A stretch of DNA of 64,000 nucleotides from Mesorhizobium loti (GTDB lineage: Bacteria; Pseudomonadota; Alphaproteobacteria; Rhizobiales; Rhizobiaceae), in the NCBI GenBank assembly GCA_002356515.1, contig AP017605.1, forward strand, positions 3,178,501-3,242,500. Reading direction: 5' to 3'. The number at the start of each line of letters is the position of its first letter. Position 1 is the stretch's first letter. The translations under genes were made by a program, and so were the position numbers. Shown here one piece after another: positions 54,420-64,000 of this stretch. The notes below the pieces were generated by a model. The model saw only the letters and a list, made by a program, of their open reading frames with translations. It made no database searches and had not been told where the DNA came from.

Positions 54420-56049
54420 GACCAAACCCGCGAGAACGGACGTCGTCATCATTGGCGCCGGCGCATCAGGCGCCGCCGCAGCCAAGGTGCTTTGCGAGGC
54501 TGGCGTCAAGGTCGTGGCCCTCGAAAAGGGGCCGTGGCGGAAGAAGGAAAGCTTTGGCGGTGACGAACTCGCCAACATCAATCGCTACAATCTGTGGCCG
54601 GACCCGATCCTTAATCCGCGCACATGGCGAGAGACTGCCGACGACGACGCGCGTTCCGAAATGTTCTGCCCGGTGCCGCAGATGGTTGGCGGCGGCACCG
54701 TCCACTGGCAGGGTTGGTTGCCGCGTTTCACCGAGAATGATTTCCGCCTGCGAACCGTGGCCGGCGACCTGCCGGGCACCAGCCTTGCCGACTGGCCGAT
54801 TACCTATGACGAGCTAGAGCCATACTACCTCAAAGTCGAATGGGCGTTCGGTGTATCGGGGCAGCCTGGCGCCAACAAATTCGAGTCGCGCCGCTCGGGC
54901 GGCTACCCATGTCCGCCTATGCCGATTTCACGCTATGCGCAGAAGTTCATCAAGGGCTGCGACGCGCTTGGCTGGAACGCCTTCCCGACGCCGCAGGCCG
55001 CCTTGTCACGCCCGTTCAACGGTCGCAAGGCGACGGTGGTCAGCGCTTTTGCACAACAGCACGGAGACCCGACCGGAACGCGCTCGTCGGCGCTCAACGT
55101 CTTCATCCCGGACGCCGTTGCAACCGGCAATTTCGAGCTGCGGCCGGATTGCGTGGTTCGCGAACTCACTCTGGACAGCGAAGGCAATATCAAGGCCGCG
55201 ATCTACCAGGACGCCGACGGCGACACGATAGAGCAGGAGGCCGATCTGTTCATCCTTGCCTGCGGCGCGATGGAAACCGCACGACTGATGCTTCTGTCGA
55301 AGTCCGGACGCTTCCCGAACGGCGTTGCCAATGGCAGCGACATGGTTGGGCGCAACGTTACCTTTCACGAATATTCGGCTGCGGTCGGCACCTATGACGA
55401 TCCGGTCTATGCCTGGGCAGGCGGCGGCTATGTCAGCGCTTCGACCTTCCAACACTACGAGCACGACGCATCGCGTGGCTTCGTCTCAGGCGGGCACATT
55501 GCGGTGGCGGGCGTCGGCATCCCGCTGCCGATCAACTGGCGCATGCCGGGCACGCCATCATGGGGCGCTGAGGCCAAGAAGAACGACCGCGACCACTTCA
55601 GCCATTCGCTGGCGATTGCCATGGTGCTGCACGACATGCCCCAACACGAAAATCGCATAGACCTCGACGAAACGGTGGTCGACGCCTGGGGACTGCCGGT
55701 CGCGCGCGTGACACTGAAGCCGCATCGGAACGATGTCGACCAGGGACGCTACCTGATCGATCGCGGCGCCGACATTCTGGAGGCCAGCGGCGCTTTGACC
55801 ATCCGCAGGGTTTATGCCGACCGCGTCACCGGCAATTGCTCGCACCAGCATGGCACGGCACGTATGGGCGACGACGGAGCGACCTCGGTGCTCAACAGAT
55901 GGTGCCGGGCGCACGAGGTCGAGAACCTCTACGCCGTGGACGGATCGCCGTTCCCGACCGGCACAGGCGCCAACCCAACGCTGACCATCATGGCCAATGC
56001 CTGGCGTGTCGCCGACAAGATCATCGCCGAACGGGGGGCGGCAGTGTGA
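54409..56049 (+). CDS. GMC family sugar/polyol dehydrogenase, large subunit
   Basis: A 546-residue FAD-dependent oxidoreductase. The N-terminal Rossmann motif DVVIIGAGASGAAAAKVL binds FAD; the C-terminus has CSHQHGTARMGDD, with a catalytic histidine, and FPTGTGANPTLTIMANAWR, the conserved asparagine block. Together with the subunit-3 gene it would oxidise a sugar or polyol and pass electrons to the respiratory chain or a quinone. No cytochrome c subunit gene is present nearby, so the electron acceptor is unclear. Confidence 0.9.
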   Translation: MAYKTKPARTDVVIIGAGASGAAAAKVLCEAGVKVVALEKGPWRKKESFGGDELANINRYNLWPDPILNPRTWRETADDDARSEMFCPVPQMVGGGTVHWQGWLPRFTENDFRLRTVAGDLPGTSLADWPITYDELEPYYLKVEWAFGVSGQPGANKFESRRSGGYPCPPMPISRYAQKFIKGCDALGWNAFPTPQAALSRPFNGRKATVVSAFAQQHGDPTGTRSSALNVFIPDAVATGNFELRPDCVVRELTLDSEGNIKAAIYQDADGDTIEQEADLFILACGAMETARLMLLSKSGRFPNGVANGSDMVGRNVTFHEYSAAVGTYDDPVYAWAGGGYVSASTFQHYEHDASRGFVSGGHIAVAGVGIPLPINWRMPGTPSWGAEAKKNDRDHFSHSLAIAMVLHDMPQHENRIDLDETVVDAWGLPVARVTLKPHRNDVDQGRYLIDRGADILEASGALTIRRVYADRVTGNCSHQHGTARMGDDGATSVLNRWCRAHEVENLYAVDGSPFPTGTGANPTLTIMANAWRVADKIIAERGAAV

Positions 56050-56119
56050 TGGCCGGCGGGAGGCCTCCAAGGTCCGCCGCCCGCCACGTCCCCGATCGAC
56101 CGCAGCAATGGAGAACGCC

Positions 56120-57286
56120 ATGAGCGGCAACCGTTTCGCTGGAAGGCGTGGCCGCATCCGTCTCGGCATGGTTGGCGGCGGCGAAGGAGCCTTCATCGGC
56201 GCGGTGCACCGCATCGCCGCCCGCTTCGACGACCGCTACGACCTGGTCGCGGGAGCGTTGTCCTCTGAGCCGGCACGGGCGTCGCGGTCCGCGGCACTAC
56301 TCGGCCTCGACCCGGCCCGCAGCTATGCCGATTTCACTGGCATGGCGCGCAGCGAGGCCTCCCGCGCCGACGGCATCGAAGCGGTCTCGATCGTGACCCC
56401 CAATCACATGCACGCGCCGGCTATCCGCGCCTTTCTTGATGCGGGTATCCACGTCATTTGTGACAAGCCGCTGACGACGACGCTGGCCGAGGCGCTGTCG
56501 CTGCGCGAGGCGGCGCGGGTTTCTGGGCTGGTCGTGGCACTGACCCATACCTATACCGGTTATCCGATGCTCCGGCAGGCCCGCGCCATGGTCCGCAACG
56601 GCGACCTGGGCGACATCCGCATCGTCCAGGTCGAATACGCGCAGGACTGGCTGGCGACGAAACTCGAGGACGGCGGCAACAAGCAGGCCGAGTGGCGATC
56701 GGATCCAGCACGTTCGGGCGCGGGCGGCTCAATTGGCGACGTTGGCACCCATGCTTTCAATCTTGCCGGTTTCGTCACCGGGCTCGAACCTGACGCACTA
56801 TGTGCCGAGCTTACCACATTCGTGGCAGGACGGCGGCTCGACGATAATGCCCAGATCATGCTCCGCTATGAAAACGGCACGCGTGGCAGTCTCTGGTGCA
56901 GCCAGGTCGCGATCGGCAACGAGAATGAGGTCAGTCTTCGCGTCTATGGCGCGAAGGGATCGTTGGAATGGACGCAGCGCGACGCGAACCAGCTGGTCTG
57001 GTCATCGCTCGACCAGAACCGGCAAGTCATTACCCGCAACGGCGCAGGCGCAGATGAATCAAACAGACGTGCCTCGCGCGTTCCGGCTGGCCACCCGGAA
57101 GGTTACCTAGAAGCTTTCGCCACCCTGTATCGTGAAGTCGCCGAGGCGATCGTCGCCATGCGCCAAGATAGGTCGCTAGCTCCTGAAACGCTGTTCCCAA
57201 CCGTCGACGACGGCGTCAAGGGCCTGGCTTTCATCGACGCCGCCATTCGTTCGTCGATTGCAGGAGGCGTCTGGACAAGATTGTGA
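56120..57286 (+). CDS. Gfo/Idh/MocA family oxidoreductase
   Basis: A 388-residue NAD(P)-dependent dehydrogenase. It has the GMVGGGEGAFIGAVHR nucleotide-binding motif at the start, the VIVTPNHMHAP and ICDKPLTTTLAEA signature (catalytic lysine in EKP-like CDKP), and GGSIGDVGTHAFNLAGF further on. Such enzymes oxidise inositols, hexoses or keto-sugars and commonly accompany IolE-like isomerases. GGAG lies about 8 bases before the ATG; a start four codons upstream is possible. Confidence 0.9.
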   Translation: MSGNRFAGRRGRIRLGMVGGGEGAFIGAVHRIAARFDDRYDLVAGALSSEPARASRSAALLGLDPARSYADFTGMARSEASRADGIEAVSIVTPNHMHAPAIRAFLDAGIHVICDKPLTTTLAEALSLREAARVSGLVVALTHTYTGYPMLRQARAMVRNGDLGDIRIVQVEYAQDWLATKLEDGGNKQAEWRSDPARSGAGGSIGDVGTHAFNLAGFVTGLEPDALCAELTTFVAGRRLDDNAQIMLRYENGTRGSLWCSQVAIGNENEVSLRVYGAKGSLEWTQRDANQLVWSSLDQNRQVITRNGAGADESNRRASRVPAGHPEGYLEAFATLYREVAEAIVAMRQDRSLAPETLFPTVDDGVKGLAFIDAAIRSSIAGGVWTRL

Positions 57287-57589
57287 TGATTACCTGCGCA
57301 TCAAGGTCCACCAGCGCAGTGCTGCTAGAAGCGATTGAACTCCCCTGGCTTCTAATCGTCAGGCCCAGGTCACTATGTCCGCTTTCGGGATCGGGAAGAT
57401 GGGCCTGACAATGACTGAAAATGGGCGCATAGCTGCCTTTTCCGGCATCGGGCCGTCCTACCCAAACTACCTCAACTCAAGAAGCCGGCAACCGACCAAT
57501 AAAAACATGGGCTTACCCCAAACGTCGCGCCTAAGCACCCTAACTTGCTCGCGCTCCCATTTCGCGCGACTTGTCGAGGCGGTGATGCC
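57287..57589. other. Intergenic region before the IS66 element
   Basis: About 300 bases without a convincing gene. The last bases form the left target-site copy of the IS66 insertion. Confidence 0.45.
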
Positions 57590-57677
57590 CCTTCAGGGTA
57601 CGCCTACGACGAAGGCCGCCTACTGACGCGTACCTTAAGGCGTTAATGTCCGCTTAGATTAAGTGGACACTTAGCGA

Positions 57678-58181
57678 ATGAAGTATCTGGCTATGGAGCG
57701 GCCGTCGGCAGTGGAAGCGAGCACGCCTGCGGCTGTGCCGCTGCCGCCGGGTGCGGGCCGACAGCGGACGCGTCGCTCCTGGACGGTCGAGCAGAAGCTG
57801 GCGATCGTGCGTGAGGTGCAGGAGTCCGGTGATCCGGTGTCGATTGTGGCGCGGCGTCACGACATGAACGCGAACCACTTGTTCATCTGGATGAAGCAAG
57901 CCCAGCAAGGGCGATTGGGCCGAGCCAACTCGGTGCCTGAGACCCCTCCGATCGCCTTCATTGACATGGGTGTTGTCGGTCCCAGCGTGCACGATGTAGA
58001 GCCGGAAGAGCCGGCTCCTGCGCGATCGCACTCTGAAGTACCAGCTACGATCAGCCAAGCGGTGTCTCTCGGTGGCCGGATGGAAATCGTCGGGGCCAAC
58101 GGTCGGCGTGTGATCGTCGACCGTACTGTCGACGTAAGTGTCCTGCTGCGGATCTTGCAGGGGCTGGAAATGCTGCGATGA
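57678..58181 (+). CDS. tnpA: IS66 TnpA-type accessory protein
   Basis: A 167-residue IS66 orf1 product. It has a helix-turn-helix near RSWTVEQKLAIVREVQESG and RHDMNANHLFIWMKQAQQG, typical of a DNA-binding accessory protein needed for IS66 movement. The C-terminal part is variable. Stop overlaps tnpB start. Confidence 0.92.
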   Translation: MKYLAMERPSAVEASTPAAVPLPPGAGRQRTRRSWTVEQKLAIVREVQESGDPVSIVARRHDMNANHLFIWMKQAQQGRLGRANSVPETPPIAFIDMGVVGPSVHDVEPEEPAPARSHSEVPATISQAVSLGGRMEIVGANGRRVIVDRTVDVSVLLRILQGLEMLR

Positions 58182-58522
58182 TCCCGACAGAAGGCGTGCG
58201 TGTGTGGTTAGCCACAGGCTACACCGACATGAGATGTGGCTTTCCATCACTGGCGCTACGGGTGCAGGAGGTCCTCAAACATAATCCCCTTGGGGGCAAC
58301 CTGTTTTGCTTCAGGGGGAAACGCGGAAATTTGTTGAAGGTCATCTGGCATGATGGCCAAGGTGCATGTCTGTTCACAAAAAGACTCGAGCGCGGCCGCT
58401 TCATATGGCCAACAGTTGAGGGTGGAGCTGTGACAGTATCTTCTGCACAGCTGAGTTATCTCTTGTCTGGCATAGACTGGCGGAACCCTCAGGAAACGTG
58501 GCGTCCAGCTCGGGTTGGGTAG
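58178..58522 (+). CDS. tnpB: IS66 TnpB-type protein (Orf2)
   Basis: A 114-residue IS66 Orf2 protein with the family sequence MIPTEGVRVWLATGYTDMRCGF and NLFCFRGKRGNLLKVIWHDGQGACLFTKRLERGRFIW (given in pieces). Required for IS66 transposition, exact role unknown; not related to the IS200/605 TnpB nuclease. Followed 44 bases later by the transposase. Confidence 0.93.
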   Translation: MIPTEGVRVWLATGYTDMRCGFPSLALRVQEVLKHNPLGGNLFCFRGKRGNLLKVIWHDGQGACLFTKRLERGRFIWPTVEGGAVTVSSAQLSYLLSGIDWRNPQETWRPARVG

Positions 58523-58566
58523 CATTTTTTAATTGAAAATACAATGGAATGTGATTCAATCGGCGC

Positions 58567-60252
58567 ATGACTTCGAAGCCGGTTGAGCTCCCCTCGGATC
58601 TTGCCAGCGCCTACGTGGCGCTGCTGGTTGAGCGTGAGGCGTTGCAGGCTGAACGCGATGTGGCGGTCACGGATGCTGCCAGCTGGCAGGCTGAAGCCGC
58701 CAACGCGAAGGCCATGCTGTCCGACAACGAGGCGCGGATTGCGCATCTCGAGCTGCGCATCGAGAAGCTGAAACGCGAACTGTACGGGCAGCGCTCCGAG
58801 CGCACGGCGCGGCTGATCGAGCAGTTGGAATTGGAGCTCGAAGACCTCGTCACCTCGGCGACCGAGGATGAGCTTGCCGCGCAGGCTGCGGCGGCGAAGA
58901 CGCAGACGGTGCGCCCCTTCACGCGCAAGCGACCGGTGCGCAAGCCATGGCCGGATGACATCGAGCGCGAGCGCATCGTCATCGAGCCACCCAGCGCCTG
59001 CGCCTGCTGCGGCGGATCCCGGCTGTCCAAGCTGGGCGAGGATGTGACCAAGACGCTGGAAGAGATCCCGCGCCGGTTCAAGCTGATCGAGACGGTGCGC
59101 GAAAAGTTCACCTGCCGCGACTGCGAGAAGATCACCCAGCCGCCGGCGCCGTTCCATGCCACGCCGCGCGGCTTCATCGGTCCCCAACTGCTGGCGACAA
59201 TCCTGTTTGACAAGTTCGGCATGCATGCTCCACTCAACCGCCAGAGCGCGCGCTTCAAGGCTGAGGGGATCGACTTGCCGGTGTCGACGCTGGCCGATCA
59301 GGTCGGCCACGGAACCTTCGCCGTCATGCCGCTCTTCCAGCTGATCGAGCGCCATGTGCTCGCGGCCGAGCGCCTTCATGGCGACGACACCACCATTCGC
59401 ATCCTGGCGAAGGACAAGTGCGCGACCGGGCGCATATGGACCTATACGCGCGACGACCGTCCCTTCGCCGGGCCTGCGCCGCCGGCGGCGATCTATTACG
59501 CCTCGAGCGACCGGCGCGGCGAGCGTCCTCAGAAGCATCTGGCTGGGTACGCCGGCATCCTTCAGTGCGACTGTTACAGTGGCTTCGAGCCGCTGTTCGA
59601 CCCGCAGCGGAAGGAGCAGCCGATCACGCCGGCCTTTTGCTACGCCCATGCACGGCGAGGATTCTTCGAATTGGCTGACATCGCGAAAGAGGCCCGGGAT
59701 GGCAAGAAGGGCAAACCGATCTCCCCGATCGCGCTGGAGGCGGTCAGGCGCCTCGACGCGCTGTTCGAGATCGAGCGCGCCATCAACGGCCGCAGCGCCG
59801 ACGAGCGGTATGCCGTGCGGCAGGAGAAGAGCAAACCACTTCTCGACGACATGCACGCCTGGTTGCTCCGCCAGCGCGATACCCTCTCGCGCTCTTCCGA
59901 GGTCCTGAAGCCGATCAACTACATGCTCAGGCGCTGGAACGACTTCGCCCGCTTCATTGACGACGGCAGAATCTGCCTCAGCAACAACGCGGCCGAAAGA
60001 GCGCTGCGCGGTATTGCTCTGGGAAGGCGCAACTGGACCTTCGCCGGTTCCCAGCGTGGCGCCGACCGCGCCGCCGTCATGCTCACCCTCATCACCACGG
60101 CACGCCTCAACGACGTCGACCCGAAAGCCTGGCTCGCCGACATCCTTGCCCGCATTGCCGATCTTCCCGTCTCGCGTCTGCACGAACTACTGCCCTGGCA
60201 ATGGAAGCTCCTGAGCCAAGCCGACAAGCCCGCCGGTCAGCAGGCCGCCTGA
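58567..60252 (+). CDS. tnpC: IS66 family transposase TnpC
   Basis: A 561-residue transposase. An N-terminal coiled coil (LLVEREALQAERD...) precedes a zinc-finger region (CACCGGSRL...CRDCEK) and a DDE catalytic domain: LHGDDTTIRIL carries the first Asp, CDCYSGFEPL the second, and the C-terminal part NNAAERALRGIALGRRNW the Glu. Length is normal for the family and no frameshift is present. Confidence 0.94.
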   Translation: MTSKPVELPSDLASAYVALLVEREALQAERDVAVTDAASWQAEAANAKAMLSDNEARIAHLELRIEKLKRELYGQRSERTARLIEQLELELEDLVTSATEDELAAQAAAAKTQTVRPFTRKRPVRKPWPDDIERERIVIEPPSACACCGGSRLSKLGEDVTKTLEEIPRRFKLIETVREKFTCRDCEKITQPPAPFHATPRGFIGPQLLATILFDKFGMHAPLNRQSARFKAEGIDLPVSTLADQVGHGTFAVMPLFQLIERHVLAAERLHGDDTTIRILAKDKCATGRIWTYTRDDRPFAGPAPPAAIYYASSDRRGERPQKHLAGYAGILQCDCYSGFEPLFDPQRKEQPITPAFCYAHARRGFFELADIAKEARDGKKGKPISPIALEAVRRLDALFEIERAINGRSADERYAVRQEKSKPLLDDMHAWLLRQRDTLSRSSEVLKPINYMLRRWNDFARFIDDGRICLSNNAAERALRGIALGRRNWTFAGSQRGADRAAVMLTLITTARLNDVDPKAWLADILARIADLPVSRLHELLPWQWKLLSQADKPAGQQAA

Positions 60253-60375
60253 CCTTCACACAACGCCATCATAGAGCCCGCCGCGCGCACGCGCATGTGC
60301 CAATCATGCGGCCTTCGCCGTATGCGTACCCTTCAGGCACGTTGCAGCGGTTGCGTCCCCATCGCAAAACGCAAA

Positions 60376-60402
60376 AACCGCCCCGGTTAGACCGGGACGG
60401 TT
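60376..60402 (-). terminator. rRNA operon terminator
   Basis: On the minus strand the stem ACCGTCCCGGT / ACCGGGGCGGT, with loop CTA and one mismatch, is followed by TTTTTGCGTTTT. It lies 19 bases beyond the tRNA-fMet 3' end and would end the rRNA operon transcript. Confidence 0.85.
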
Positions 60403-60420
60403 ATTGATTTATGATAGAAT

Positions 60421-60497
<77 letters not shown>

Positions 60498-60624
60498 TCA
60501 TATTTCGTCACCGCCAAATGAAAGGGCCGCTTGCGCGGCCCGTGGTCCCTTGGCGGGCCTTGTTCGTAGAGAGAAGATTTCACTGACATCCGCTTGGATG
60601 TGAGTTCAACGTGCGTTTAGCAGA

Positions 60625-60740
60625 CCTGGCAGCGACCTACTCTCCCGCGTCTTGAGACGAAGTACCATCAGCGCTGGAGCGTTTCACGGCCGAGTTCGGA
60701 ATGGGATCGGGTGCAGCCGCTCCGCCATAACCACCAGGTC
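60625..60740 (-). rRNA. 5S rRNA
   Basis: The minus strand carries the conserved CCCGATCCCATTCCGAACTCGG block and ends complementary to its start (GACCTGG / CCAGGTC). About 116 nucleotides; ends are approximate. Confidence 0.93.
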
Positions 60741-60954
60741 GGCAAAACGCACGTTGTTCGAGAAGCTGTTTTCTGTGCCAAGGCGACGTTTGTGGCTTTT
60801 GGGCGTAAGCCCGCAAGCGCGACTGCGCGTCGCCGGTTTCCGGCGCCCTCGCGGAGCATAGGCCCGTAAGGGCCGCTCATGCGTGAGCGCTGGTCAGACC
60901 ATCGTGTTCTGGCGCAATCCACTGGATTGCGCCGAGATGGGCATAAGGAATGAG
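60741..60954. other. 23S-5S intergenic spacer
   Basis: About 210 bases of transcribed spacer with no gene. Short inverted repeats next to the 23S end are likely RNase III processing stems. Confidence 0.5.
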
Positions 60955-63812
<2,858 letters not shown>

Positions 63813-64000
63813 TCGTTCTCATTGCCAATGCCCATCCGCGCAATCCCGAAGGGATTGTCGCATGGGCCAAATCCTGTGCGGGATTTGACCCGATGTCATT
63901 GGCACAAAAAGACCAGCTTCTCGAGATCGGTTCGAGGGCGCGGTTAGGCAAACCCATCATATGCAAGGGATTGAGCGTCCCTTGCGACAAATCACGACCC
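63813..64000. other. Start of the 16S-23S internal spacer
   Basis: The 188 bases upstream of 23S (toward the 16S) contain no tRNA; hairpins such as CAATCCCGAAGGGATTG are present. tRNA-Ala and tRNA-Ile, if present, would lie to the right. Confidence 0.5.

Larger units (their letters stand above)
57598..60329 (+). mobile_element. Complete IS66-family insertion sequence
   Basis: Terminal inverted repeats GTACGCCTACGACGAAGGCCGC (left, 57598-57619; 22 bp, shown as two parts here: GTACGCCTACG and ACGAAGGCCGC) and its partner at 60308-60329 differ at two positions. An 8-bp target duplication CCTTCAGG flanks both sides (57590-57597 and 60330-60337). The element carries tnpA, tnpB and tnpC in the standard order with tnpA/tnpB overlapping by 4 bases. 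It sits between the sugar locus and the rRNA operon terminator and appears intact, so it may be active. Confidence 0.95.

Noticed and set aside
58489..60183. 564-codon open frame on the minus strand
   Set aside because: It lies fully opposite the IS66 transposase, whose motifs and length are certain; the minus frame reads as its GC-rich antisense.

Overview
The window looks like chromosomal DNA of a Hyphomicrobiales (Rhizobiales) alphaproteobacterium, most likely Mesorhizobium or a near relative. This is inferred from the high GC content, an rRNA operon ending 23S-5S-tRNA-fMet with a 23S helix-9 intervening sequence, a triple anti-Shine-Dalgarno small RNA of the alpha-r14 (NfeR1) type, HWE histidine kinases, DUF982/DUF736 proteins and a host-attachment protein. 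No database search was possible.

Layout. 1-2.4 kb: a LysR regulator divergent from a DsbA-like/NAD(P)H-binding gene pair, with a 17-bp palindrome between them. 2.4-5.8 kb: a mobile-element remnant with a large serine recombinase whose C-terminus reads through tRNA-3'-end-like DNA. 6.2-10.5 kb: a UvrA2-type ATPase, a monooxygenase, and an intact plus a broken copy of a DUF983 gene. 11-15.6 kb: c-di-GMP enzymes, including a LOV-GGDEF-EAL candidate blue-light receptor, and a GlxA-type regulator. 16-27.4 kb: a stress and signalling region with many small proteins, a cold-shock protein, an alpha-r14-like sRNA, an Hsp20 gene behind a ROSE-like RNA thermometer, two HWE kinases, a response regulator, an L,D-transpeptidase and a host-attachment protein. 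27.7-29.5 kb: two tandem transglutaminase-like genes.

30.1-45.5 kb is accessory DNA. It starts with decayed conjugation genes (a lytic transglycosylase with an amber stop and a broken DUF736 gene). A dense antiviral defence island follows: a SWQSD/TIR-like protein, an unknown protein and a Shedu nuclease; a translationally coupled four-gene operon on the minus strand (unknown protein, QueC-like enzyme, HTH-ImmA/IrrE protease, PIN nuclease); an AbiEi-like/nucleotidyltransferase/PDDEXK trio; and Gabija GajAB. A 3' fragment of a tRNA-Arg(CCG) gene lies just after it, which suggests integration at a tRNA. The four-gene QueC operon is the best candidate for an undescribed system.

46.2-57.3 kb is a catabolic locus for an unidentified sugar or polyol: a ROK repressor and a signal-less binding-protein paralogue face an isomerase/epimerase, a periplasmic binding protein, an ABC ATPase and permease, a two-subunit GMC dehydrogenase and a Gfo/Idh/MocA oxidoreductase. 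57.6-60.3 kb is a complete IS66-family element with matching inverted repeats and an 8-bp target duplication, inserted just outside the rRNA operon terminator. 60.4-64 kb is the 3' part of an rRNA operon on the minus strand (tRNA-fMet, 5S, 23S; the 16S would lie beyond the right edge).
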